Shown: piece by piece, positions 11,706 through 23,052 of the stretch
How the letters are laid out: every line of letters begins with the position of its first letter
Numbering within the stretch: the first letter of the stretch is position 1
NCBI GenBank assembly: GCA_004380135.1
Contig: QXCR01000011.1
Span: 124,001-188,000 of the forward strand
Source of the DNA: Stemphylium vesicarium
Lineage: Eukaryota; Ascomycota; Dothideomycetes; Pleosporales; Pleosporaceae
DNA length: 64,000 nt
Direction: 5' to 3'
Position numbers and translations under genes: made by a program
The notes under the pieces: generated by a model
The model's input: the letters and a program-made list of their open reading frames with translations, nothing else
The model's database searches: none
Told to the model about the DNA's origin: nothing

Positions 11706-12558
11706 TTACTGTATCTCGTAGTAAAACCCCTCAATCAGTCTCGCGACCTCGTCGAACGCTTCCAGACAATGCCAGTGTCCAATACCCTCCATGACCTCTA
11801 GCTTCTTCTCGCTGCTGCCAATCTCACCAAACATCTTTTTGCAGCCCTCAAGCGGCGCACTCTTATCCTCGTCGCCGGCAAGAATGAGTACGGGCACGCT
11901 GATCTTGCTGTACTGGGGCGGCTTTGCATTGATGATGACTCGGCAGTTGGATACATAACCGACCGGGTCCTGCGATAAAAGCAATTCGCGGATCACCGTT
12001 TTAGCCAGTGGAGAAGCCTTGTTTCCAACGGCAGCCTGTGGGATACTGTCTGCCATGGGCTGCATTCCGTCTTTCTCAACGGCTTCTATCCGTTTTTCAA
12101 AAATGGGTGTCAACCCAGGGTTGGGGTACACGGGACCTATGAGAATTGCTGCCACGATACGATCGCTTCGCTCAGCAGCAACATGTGCGCCCACAATACT
12201 GTGCAACAAGTCAGTTCATACATTACCGTGTTCTTTCATGTTTGTGAACATACCCTCCCATACTATGCCCGACAAAAACCGCCTTTTCAACCTCCAACGC
12301 ATCCAAGATCCCAATAACATCATCTCCCATCGTCTCAACACTCTGCTCGACAAATGTGTACGAAGACCGTCCTGCTCCCGTGTTGTCAAAGACTATGCAG
12401 CGAAACCCGCTGGCCACTAGTTTCTGGCTCACAGCATAGTAGTAGTTCTGCGAGGAGCCCAGACCGTGCATGAAGACAAACGTCTCGCGCACATTGCCAT
12501 CTTCCGGCTTGAGGTCCCCATAATGGATGCGCTTGTATCCGAGCTGAAGAAAAGGCAT
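11706..12558 (-). CDS. Alpha/beta hydrolase family protein
   Basis: 265 residues from two exons (12558-12254, 12198-11706) around a 55-bp intron that splits the second glycine of the nucleophile elbow. After splicing the elbow reads GHSMGGIVGAHVA with Ser99 as nucleophile. HGLGSSQNYY near residue 31 supplies the oxyanion-hole HG motif. AGDEDKSAP gives the catalytic acid (near Asp213) and GIGHWHCLE the histidine (about His243). Length and layout fit small esterase/lipase or epoxide-hydrolase-like members (AB hydrolase 1). No signal peptide, so probably cytosolic. The substrate cannot be predicted. The neighbours are unrelated. Confidence 0.9.
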
Positions 12559-12978
12559 GATTTGATGGCGTTAAGTTTTAAGGTGTTTGTTCTCGGTACG
12601 CGACTGTATTTGAGATTGTGAAATGCTGGTACACTTTCCGATCGGAAGCAAGCCCGAATGATCGGGTAGTCGCCATGATGTCATTCTGATGCGGCAAGTG
12701 CTAGCATCCGACAGGGGGTTTCCGCAACGACTTTACTCTGCGAACCACTTCTAGCGTGCAGTCGATGATCTGTTAGTGTGCATTCAGCTCATAGTCCAGA
12801 CTGCCCCGAGGCTACACTAGTAGCTCATGCTGCTCATGCCAAAGCGTCTGCTGTAACCTTCACTCGCTGTCCGTTACAGCTTAAGAAATCCACATTATAT
12901 TAAAATAAGAGTCCTAGTGCACCCAGTCCGCCTCAATTCCGTTTGTACCCAAGAGGCGTTTTCCCATTTTCAAGAACT
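12559..12978. other. Intergenic between two minus-strand genes
   Basis: Hydrolase promoter region and 3' flank of the upstream gene. No features seen. Confidence 0.55.
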
Positions 12979-13740
12979 TTATGCCCCTCCCTCTGTCGTA
13001 ACTCTCACATGGTACATCTCCTTCAACGCCTCAGTGCACATATCCCTCAGACCCGGGTCCAACGATGCACTCGGATCATGCAGTAGCGTCCAGACCAGCT
13101 GCGCCAGTCCTTCTCTCGTAGTAATTTCCTTCAGCGCATCCTTCTCTTCCTGCCCGTTCTCACTTAGCGTTTGACTCACGCTCTTCGCCCTCGACCGTCT
13201 CCGGCGCCGGAAGAAAAAGACACTCCGACTCATGCTTTCATGCTCTTCCTCGCTGGCGTCCCATAGGGCGACGCGACTGAAAAAATGTTTGATTACTTTC
13301 TCTTCAAACTGCGCTTTGCGCGGTGCTATTACGGTGTCAAATTCTGGGTCAGGGGCGTAGGACCGAGCATCCCAAAGGCGCAGCAGATAGTGAAATGCGC
13401 GCACTTCTGCGTCAGGAAAAGGTATGTCGCTAAAGTCGATGGTAAAGGGGTCGTTCGATATGATGGAAGAAGAGGAGGATGTTGGGCGGTCGCTCGTGGT
13501 ACTGGTGGGTGTTGAGACTTGTTGGCCGTATTTGAGCTCAAGAGCGTGGTGTGTATCTATGACTCGTTGGAGAGCCACTCTCTGGTTCTGGGGTACGGCA
13601 TCGGTGCCCTGGAAGACGCGGGGGTATTCAACCACAGAATGCTCTGTAGGTGCTGAGGAGGAGCGTTGGGAGAAATAGCTTCCGCTGCGGTGGTGGAGGA
13701 GGTGGTGCTGGTGCCGCTTTGGTTGTGTGATGGAGGTCAT
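12979..13740 (-). CDS. Hypothetical fungal protein
   Basis: Single exon, 253 residues, from MTSITQPKRHQHHLLHHRSG. No recognised family. The first 100 residues are His/Ser/Thr-rich and probably disordered. From about residue 105 (DPFTIDFSDIPFPDAEVRAF) the sequence is ordered and helical, with well-mixed composition. A basic patch (FFFRRRRRSRAKS) near residue 178 could be a nuclear or membrane-binding signal. The end is a helical segment (EGLAQLVWTLLHDPSASLDP). The long ordered frame supports a real gene; the function is unknown. Confidence 0.65.
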   Translation of the reverse strand: MTSITQPKRHQHHLLHHRSGSYFSQRSSSAPTEHSVVEYPRVFQGTDAVPQNQRVALQRVIDTHHALELKYGQQVSTPTSTTSDRPTSSSSSIISNDPFTIDFSDIPFPDAEVRAFHYLLRLWDARSYAPDPEFDTVIAPRKAQFEEKVIKHFFSRVALWDASEEEHESMSRSVFFFRRRRRSRAKSVSQTLSENGQEEKDALKEITTREGLAQLVWTLLHDPSASLDPGLRDMCTEALKEMYHVRVTTEGGA

Positions 13741-14676
13741 GTTGAGTGATTTGTTTTAGTTCGTAATCCAGTTCGGTAAGTATGTGATCAACGTAGAGTG
13801 AAATACTGTCACAACCTTCGTCCAAGGGGAAACCACCAAAGAGTGATCATCAGGGAGAAAGTAGGAAACAGGAAGAAGGAAGGAAACACCAGCGGTGGCC
13901 AGCTCACGAAGCATGCCGGCTACCCAGTGATTAACCTGCGCACAAGCCGTTAACCGAGGTGACGCAATTGCCTTTTCTGACGTGCAGCGGCTCTTCCAAA
14001 GCTGATCCTCATAAACAGGCCCTTTTGTACCGCTATGGTATGTTGTGTCGCGGGTATTTGACACCAAGCGCTGTTCATTGGCGACTGAGCCACCTGGTCG
14101 TTTGAGCCACTTTCTCATGAGCCACTTCTGACACGTTGTGTGGTTGAGTGACTGCGCCGCACTGTGCGGGATTTCGCGGCCGGTCTAAAAGTGGGGTCGG
14201 CGACACGCTCGGGGCGTGGCACATCGCTGGCGTCGACTGCCTTTGGCCGGTTATTCGGCGAGGGGAAGGTATATCGCTGAGGGTTGCGTATGCTCTTAGG
14301 GGGCTGACGCGTTAGGATGCTCTATGACCGTTCTTGTCATAGTTTGCATGCATAGCATGCGACTCACAGGGAAGAGTCAGAGCTTTTTGGGCGGTGATGG
14401 GATGCAGTCAGACCACCCAGCCTGCAGGGCGGTGAAATACAAATTCGTGAACTCAAACAAACGATTGGTCATTTCAGGGCACTTTCAAGAGCTATATACG
14501 AACAACACGCCTTATGTACTCTAAACGCCTATCCACCTTTTTCGAGCCTCCCGTCTCTGTGTGCAAAACAAAACGCCTTGCAATGCAGCGTACAAATAGC
14601 GCCCGGATCCATAAGCGAACTGAATTCCTGACTGACCAAAGATATCCACCCGCAACCCCGCAAAACAAAGAAATCC
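13741..14676. other. Intergenic, 0.9 kb
   Basis: Promoter region of the minus-strand hypothetical gene and 3' flank of the histidine kinase. No gene, repeat or RNA seen. Confidence 0.55.
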
Positions 14677-17600
14677 TCATTCTGAAGGCGGAACGGGCTC
14701 CGTCTTCCCGTTAGGCAGTATATGCTGAGTGGTAGACATCCGGACGCTTGACGGTCGCTCTATCTGCTTCGCCTTTCCCGCAGCGTCGTCAGCATCCTCT
14801 CTCTTCTTGCTGTCCTCATTTCCAGCCCCAACCTTGGGCGGCATCGCGGTTTCGCTCAACGCCTCCTTCACCATTTTCTTCGCCTCAATCGCCAAGTTCG
14901 GGATCTCTTGTGCTTCGTTGTTCTTGTTCAAGTATGACTCAAGTAGTGCCTTTAGTGTCTGCGCGCGGACGGGCTTGGCCAGGTAGTTGTTCATGCCACT
15001 ATCGATGCCTGCTTGAAGTTAGCAATTATACCAGAAAAACTGTGCACTGGCATATTACTAACATTTTTCGCGGTCGCCTTGGATGGCTGAAGCTGTCATT
15101 GCGATGATGAGGACGTTTCGGATCTCGGGGTTAGGATGCTTTCGTATGCGTCTAGTAGCTACGGGAAGTTAGCATATGCAAGCCCAATCAATACTTGGAA
15201 AAGAATATCCTACCTTCGTAGCCGTCGCAGTGTGGCATTTGTACGTCCATCAGGACCAGGTGGAATGGCCGGCCATTCTCAGAAGCACGCTCCAGAGCGT
15301 CTATGGTTTTGAAGCCGTCGAGATAGGCATCGCACTTGAAACCAAGCTTTTGCACGAAGCTGATGGCGATACGTTGGTTGATCAGATTGTCCTCTGCAAT
15401 GCAGACCCGAAGATCACGTCGGGGGATGGTAGAGAGGTCGATACAAGCGCCCGAGGAGTGCTCGTGCCCATTGTTCTCTTGGCTAGAGAACCTAGCCATG
15501 GGGTCTGGCTCTCTGTTCCTCTGCTGCTGGTGTCCTGCCTGGGCTTTTGGGACCTTTTTGAAGCGCAATGAGAAGGTGACTGTCGTGCCCTTGCCCGGCT
15601 GGCTTTCAAGACGCACTGTCCCGTGCATGACGTTTTCTATGAGAGCTTTACAGATGGAGAGACCGAGACCCGTGCCACCGTAGCTTCTGGCAGAGCTGGA
15701 CTCTATCTGCGAGAAAGGAAGAAACAACTTTTGCTTCTGCTCATCTGGAATGCCAATGCCGGTGTCTATGACACTGCATGTCACATCTGCCCACTCGTTG
15801 GTTTCTTGATCGACAACAGCACGAACGGTGACCGATCCTCTTGGTGTGAACTTGTAGCTGTTGGATAGTAGGTTCATGAGAATCTGATGGAGCCGGACAG
15901 GATCGCCCATGACCAGCATCTCGGGATCTAATTCCAACTGTTCGATAGTCTTCAATCCTCGCTCCGCGTTGGTGTACGCAAGAGCACGAACAACTTCGGC
16001 AATCGTCTCATTGAGCGAGATCGGCATTTCCATGACGTTCATCTTGCCGGCCTCGAGCTTAGAATAGTCTAGGAGATCGTTGATGATTGAGAGTAGGGTG
16101 TCGGCGCAGACGCGAATGGAGTCAGCGTATCCGGATTGTTCTCCGTTAAGAGGCGACGCCTTCAACAACTCCGACATTCCTATAACTCCGTTCAATGGTG
16201 TACGCAGTTCGTGGGAGACGTTGGCTAAGAATAGACTCTTGGCTTTGGCAGCCTCCTCCTTCAAGCGCATGTTTCGAATAGCATTAGCCTCAGCTTCTTT
16301 AGCCTTGATTTCTGCCGCTCGTGCTTGGGCCAAGGCGCGTTTCTGCATCTCCAGCATCGCTTCATTACTTGCAGAGACCTTCTCTACTTCTTTGAAGAGC
16401 AACGCATTGGCCAAGGAGATGGATATCTGGTTGACAAGTAGCCGAAGAACTTGAGTGTTTCGCTCAGTGAACGAGTTCGGCGGCCCTTCGACGTAAATGG
16501 ACCCGAGCAAGTGATCGCTATGCACAATGGGAATGCAGATAACCGCTTTACCTTCTGGATTGCGTTGAAGATAGGAGTCAGACACATTGGAGAATCGATC
16601 GTCTTCGAGCAGGTTCTGAACAAAGACGGTCTCTCGGAAGCGTAATGTGTAAAGCGTCACTTGTCGTGCCACCACATCGTCCACAGTATCCAAAGGCTGA
16701 CTGGCAGGGAATGACGTGACACCCGAAGTTAGCCCGCTGTCGTTGTCAGAATCGTTGGTTGCCACACATGCGATGGACCACTCAATCTGCGAGTCCTCGA
16801 TGACAATGCCGCAGAGCGTGCCACCTGTAGATTCAAGGAGAATGGAACTCATTTTGGCCATGAGTTTGTCGACTACGAGTTCGCTAGAGAGAACCTGGCT
16901 TGACTCTAGGATAGAGGAGAGGTCTAGCATGTCGAGGCCGACGGCTGATAAGCCATTCTGCAGGCCCTGAGTAGATTCTTGCCTGCGACCCCCTTCTGGA
17001 ACTATCCAATTCTGGGTTCGATCTACGGCGGTCTCCGCCCCTAGGTCGCTTTGTTCGAGCCTGAAGGGTGTGTTGTTTGTGTCGGTTATCGAAGTCTGGA
17101 CCGCAGCATCGTGAGCAGCGAAAGACGCACCGCCTCGAAGAAGAGACTCATATTTGCTCGCGAAGTGGTTTGCCTTTCCAAACGCGGACATCCGTCTATA
17201 CGTAGAGACGCAATCCTTTAGTGCATGTCGAGCTGCTCTGTAGGCCTGCTTCCGGATAAGCCATTCGGCGTATAGCTCGAGAGCGAATGCTTCATCTAGA
17301 ACGAAGCCGTGACACTCGCTGTGGTCCATAGCAGCTTCGTAATTCTGCAGCGCGGATGGAGGGTCAGAGTTCACTTCTGCTAGGACGGCAGTAAGCAAGT
17401 GTATCCAGCCCCGGTAGTTGACGTCGGTTATTACACAACAAGCTTCGAGCAGTTTGAGCGTATCGTGAACATGCCGAAGCATCTCATCTTTGCGAGCATG
17501 CTGAGGTTCGTCTCGGAGAACAGCCGCGTATGCTAATGACAGGTAGTACCTGACAGAATAGTTAAGACGTTCGCACCAGAGGCTACTTAGCATAGGCATC

Positions 17601-20600
17601 AATAGCTCACCAAGAGCAACTGCATCGGAGTAGAAACCGAACAATACCAGCAATGGGAGTTTTGTGGCGAAATATATCGATTTCGGGCGCTTTGGATTGC
17701 TCGCTGTCGTTTCAAGAAATTCGATGTACTCTGCTTCGTTATGTTCGGAGTCGGAGAGAATCGACGAGGCGCTGTCAGTGCCCGTCTTCCCTTGGAGAGC
17801 TCTTGCGTATTGGCGAGCAGCCATCAAGAAAACACCTCCTCTTAGATCTTTCTGCCAATTTCTCATGTCCAAGGGTGTTTCCTCAATCCAGGCCTCAACC
17901 TCAGCCACGTCATGAGAAGCCATCACTTTGAAGTGAGCTTGAATGCCAAGATTTAACAGTGTGAGAATACGATCGCCTGCAGTAAGGGACGCTTGCAAAG
18001 CTTCGTCTAAGCTCGGAATCAGATCACTCACGGGCGCTTCCAAATGACCGAGGAACATGGGCTGCAGTGTCTGGCCTCTGCCCAAAGTATAGTAATCTTC
18101 GGGGAACATCTGAAAGATGCGCTTTGCTATGCCCCCCATGTCCACTGCGAAGTTTATCATGTTGAAACGTCCACCTGCAATAGTACCTAGATGGACGTAT
18201 GCAAGCGCCATCTGCGACATGGTGCCTCGATCGAGATGTAATTTGACCAACATTAGTGTCCCCTGATAAAACAGCAGGCTGTTTGACCAGAAAGCCGCAC
18301 TGAGGAGTTCAACGAATACAGGCCCCATGGTCATCAAAATGCGGTCATCTGTTGGTGCGCGACGCATCAGCAACTCGTCTTTGTCGATGTTTTGGAGCGT
18401 ATTGAAGATCTGCTGGAACTGTACATCGCATGCTTCCCATGTTGTCGAAGGAATGGGAGACCCAAGCAAAGATAGACAGTCTTTCAGGGCCTGAAAAGCC
18501 CCGAAACTATCACCCCGGATGGCGAAAACCCTGGATTGCAGGATGAATGAGCTGGCCATATCGCATGGATCTCTTGCATGCTGGAATGTGGTTCTGATCA
18601 AGCTAAGAGACTCATCAAACATGCCCTGGTGCCAGTAGCATTCTGCCGAACGGACAAAGAGTTGCAAGGTTTCTTGGTATGAGACATCCGGTTGATTGTC
18701 GTCCCAAGGGTCGTCCTGTAACAACATAAGGCTGTGGGCGAAGTAATAGATGCCAGTCGATCTTGCACCCGACTCGCATGCCGTTTCCCCTGCTTGGTAA
18801 AGCATGTCTCGGAATGGGGCTCGTATTGATTCCTTAGACTTGATCAGTTCTGCAGCGAGACAGATGTGGCGGCTCTGCATGTATAATGATTTCGAGCTCG
18901 ATGCTGAATCGTCCAGGTATTCTCCTCCAGAAGTGACCACTTTAGCGATAGTGAAGTGCATCAGTTGTGTATCCCATTCGTTGTCCAGGGAGTTGGCAGC
19001 GGCCGTCAGGTATCTATCGTGACTGAATCTGAACCGAGCGTCTTGCTCAGCAGGCATAAGTACATACGCATTGAGTGCTTCATTGAGAGCCGTGACGGCA
19101 CACTCGTTCTCGTCAAACAGCGGCAGCTTGATTCCGATTGACTGCTCTTCTGTCCGCTTCAAGAGCTTCCTCAGAAGCTCGAAAGAGAATGTGCCACCTA
19201 GGAGTGAAGCCCAAGCAAGGAGCTTCCTACTTCCAGAGGGCAACTCGGTTAAGCGTCGTGCAATGAAATCAGTTGTGACAGTGGACCCATACTCAGGACT
19301 CTCAAATACTTCGAACACTTTGTCTAGGTCAAAGACCCAATTGTTCTCCCGCCACTCATAGAAGACACATCGCTTTCTATAGCAGGTATCGAGAATTTCG
19401 CGTATGTAGAACAGATTACCTCGGGACTTTTCCTGGACGACGGCTACCAAGGGAAGTATGTACTGGTGGTCTCGATGCAGAGTTTCCGCTACGTACTCTG
19501 CGGTTTGGGATTCGGTGAACGGCAGTAGCTGTACTTTTGTGGCATTCCGTAGAAGTGGCGTGAGCTCCCGAGGCAAGGTCGCTTCGTCGGCGTACGTGAA
19601 CATCAAGACAAGCGGTATTTTGGCCTGGACAATGTGATGTATAAGTTCCGCGCTCTCGGGGTCGGCATTCTGGACATCTTCCAGGCTCCAAGTGCAAAGC
19701 TTGTGCATTGCGAGCAGTCGTAGAACATCTATGAAAACGTTCATAAAGCGGGAAGACTTCGAAACGCCTCCACTCCGTAGCCAAGCTTCGGCAGTATGCC
19801 CAGCACTCCCACAATGAACAGCAGGGGAGGATGCACGTCGGTCCTTGAAGGCATCCATGTCTTTCTGCTGTGGGGTTTTCGGGGCATTGTTCGTGTTCAG
19901 GAGCCACTCGGGCAGGTCCAAGTAGGTTCGCAAGACCATCCAAACGCCGCTGTTTCTAAGATAATGGCGCAATCTTTGATGAAATTCGGTCGTGACATCC
20001 GCTTCTGAGAAGATTTGTCTGAAAAAGGATGACATGAGCTTGAGGATCGGGTCGAAAGGCGCTTTTTTTGCGGGGTCGAATTTGGCCATGGCGAAATAGC
20101 CGGTACTCCTGGCAGTACTCTGTATACTCTGTACCAGACGAGACTTGCCCAGTCCGGTGGCGCCGCCAATCGCTATCACCTGCATGGTTTATCAGTACAA
20201 CGCTCTCAGTAATTTGGAAGAGACTGGTGGCGTCTCGGCCCCTCCATATTTTGTAGGGTTCACGTACCTACTACAGGTTAGCACTAGATCAAGAAAAGGG
20301 TCAGTCGGGGTACACTTACCTCGCAGCGAGCCTTTCGCCTCAGTTTCCGCGCACTCGCGAGCGTTCGCAGGCCATCGTTGGACTGGTGTGAACGAGAATG
20401 AAGTAACGTGCTCTCAATGCTATTGTTAGATCGTCCCCTATTGCTGGGTTGCAATTGCGGTCGATTGTCTACACTGCTCTCGGCTGTGGAGGTTTCCGAC
20501 TGTGCTAGACTATCCTGTGAGCCCTGCTGCATTGATCGAGCCGCCTCCATGAATACGGGTCCATCTGCAGAGACGCTGTTCATCCTGCTCTCGGAGCCTC

Positions 20601-22144
20601 TCGAACTAGTGCTCTCAGAGACAAGATCATCAAACTGTAGGTCCAGTCTTTGATCTGAGTAGGAAGAACCTGAGCTCATGCTATGTAGATTCTTCGCGCC
20701 ACTCCGACGATGTTTCGCTACCCGCTCAATCACATCAACTATTGTCCTCCGCTCTCTTTCTCGCCCGATCAACTTGAGGGGAAGGTTGAAGAAGCAGCTG
20801 ATATCCTTCGAGCCAACGCGGAATTCCTTCAATCCCTCCACGTCGCCCTCATAGAGCAATTCGCGGATGCGCGCGAGGTCGTATTTGAGCCCGGAAGTGG
20901 AGTGATACCTTTCTTCGATGTTGCGCTGGGTCATCCGTTGGATAACTTCAGAAAGAGCCTCGGGGATGTCAAGACGCGTCGACGAGACGGGGGGAATACG
21001 CTTGCTTATGACGTTCTGCATGACATCAAGAGCCGTATTTCCGTCGAAGGGCGTATGTCCACAGAGCATCGTGTAGAAGAGTATACCGAGGCTGTAGATG
21101 TCGGTTCGTGTATCCGGCTCAGCAGGCATGCGACCAGTCTGTTCGGGAGATATGAAGGCCAGCTTTAACTCGATTCCAGTTTCCTTTGACAAGGTACTCC
21201 AACCTGCGCTTGTAAGTCCATTCTCGAAGGAACGAGCGCCACTACCAAAGTTCTTTGGCACGTTAGCGAATGTGTTCCAAAGCACGAGTCAGAATTTACT
21301 TACGATCATCTTAACAAGCCCGGACTCTGCAAAGTGGAAAGCATCGCCTCGAATCTCTCCATGGACAATCTCATGGCCGTGATGTAGTATTTCCAGACAC
21401 TCTATGGACCCAACGGCAAAGTCGAGGAAGGTAAGGAGAGGCACGCCACGATTTGGCATTGCATCGTTCTGGCCAGTCTGTTCATTGTTGGGGAACTTGT
21501 ACCAGTTGGGCCCGAAATCGATCAATTCCTTGAGGAAGTTGGCACCGGGAGCCTCGAATATACTGCCGACCAGCTGATCCTCTCCAGCCTTCGCGGGTAG
21601 CCGAACAAATTCTATTGGACGGACAAAGTGTTTGCATTCGGGATCTGAATCCTTGACGACTATCTTGGAGAGTTGAAACTCGCGCTCCAGTCGCAGCGTC
21701 TGTTGGGATACACGGCATACGACGGGGCGGCCTTCTCGAGCGATGGCCTTGGCTGTGGTATTCGTGTGGTGGGTGTGGTGGGTGTGATGGGTATGGTACG
21801 TCTGGGCCGTGGAAGCGCTTGCGTCTGAGCCCGAGCTCCGGTGGCTGCGATGAAAGGATGGGCGGGTGGAATCGGGCGAATGCGATGCCGTGGGGGAGGC
21901 TACGGCGCTCCTTCCTCTCGACAGCGGTCGCTCATGGCGGGGAGGTGTCTTCTCGTATCCAAAGAAATGCCAGTTATCGTATGACTGCATGCGATTAGCG
22001 CATTCTCTGGGCTTGATGGTGCCGGTCACTCACTGAATGAAATGGTTCAATCTCGGGGTCCCAGACGTAGTTGGGGAGCTCCTGCAGCCGCGCAAAGATG
22101 TGGGAGAAACGCGCTGCCCGCCCCGTTTCTCGATTCACAGACAT
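14677..22144 (-). CDS. Hybrid histidine kinase with pseudokinase, AAA and GAF modules (group X-like)
   Basis: About 2372 residues in six exons: 22144-22034, 21984-21304, 21252-20320, 20179-15214, 15158-15063, 15008-14677. All junctions keep frame. Order: Ser/Thr-kinase-like domain (about 100-420); AAA/NACHT-like ATPase with Walker A GGATGLGKS (Lys587) and LEDVQNAD; a long helical middle; GAF (about 1690-1860); coiled coil; HisKA with His1898 in SHELRTPLNG; HATPase with N, G1 and G2 boxes; and a receiver with Asp2220 in LMDVQMP and Lys in YLAKPV. The kinase-like part reads HGE and NFG instead of HRD and DFG, so it is probably a pseudokinase. The order matches group X fungal kinases such as S. 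pombe Mak2/Mak3, which act in stress phosphorelays to Ypd1-type proteins. It is divergent from the DIL-domain gene. Confidence 0.93.
21764..21797 (-). repeat. In-frame THH codon repeat in the kinase N-terminus
   Basis: A GTGGTGGGT-type 9-bp repeat encodes YHTHHTHHTHHTN near residue 100, in a disordered segment before the kinase-like domain. Confidence 0.85.
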
Positions 22145-23052
22145 GTTGACCTCGTGATGTTCGCGCTCTCTTCGGTTCTAAGTCATGTCCCTGGTGGGAT
22201 GGGGCCTGGGGAGGTGTGTATGTAGCGGAGGGTACGGCAGGCTGTCCGGGGCATCACAGTATCACGGCGTGCGCGACTGCCATGGCGAAAACGCAATCGG
22301 GAACAATGTCGGGCGTCGAGAGGGGTGATGGTGGTGTCGTCGTCCAGCGCCTGGGTGGGAGACTGTCTGCGCGCATGTGGAGTGCTTACTGATGGCATAT
22401 CAGCCACAGCAAAAGGCCATGGTCCGCAACAGCCTTGCGCATGGACTCGCACGCTTGTTGGCTCTAGGGCTGTGGTTAACGTCATAATCGACGTCGGCTC
22501 CCCCTACACAGAGTTTGCATGCAGCGCATTCGGCGCGACTCGCAACGCAGCAACAGAGCCCTCTCCAGCCTGTTCCCCCGTGTTCGCATGCCGTCTAAAA
22601 AAGATCGACTCTAGCAATATTAGCCGCCTGCCCAGGTGCCTTCTGTGGCTGATAGCGGCTTTGGCGCACCTGCAATCACCCCCGCGGTGCTCGAGACGAC
22701 CCGATTCGGCCTAGTGCGGCAGATCGGCATGGCGCGTCCTCCGTTAGGTAGCGACATCATCGTGGACGACAGCCGGCCGTGGTAGTGGCATCTGTATTCA
22801 CCCAACTAGAATATTATTATCCCTGGGCCTGCTGCACTCGACGAGGCCTAGTCGCAACTCCCCACACGCTGCGCAAATACGCCCGACTCGGCTTCCGCAC
22901 GACGCCCCCTGCTTCTGTATCACCGCAGCCCCACTACGCCCTGAGTGGCCGGGAGACGCTCGATATTTCGACACATGTATCTCTCCCAGACGTAGCTGCC
23001 TTCCACGACCGCTTACTGTGTCTTCTCATTGTACCAAATTCAATGTCACACA
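22145..23052. promoter_or_regulatory. Divergent intergenic region, histidine kinase / ankyrin-DIL gene
   Basis: The 908 bp separate the two divergent start codons, so both promoters must lie here. I see no coding frame or clear TATA box; individual sites are not assigned. Confidence 0.55.

Noticed and set aside
15188..20185. Stand-alone 1665-residue histidine kinase
   Set aside because: Splice sites at both ends join it in frame to N-terminal kinase-like exons and to the receiver's C-terminal exons, so it is one larger gene.
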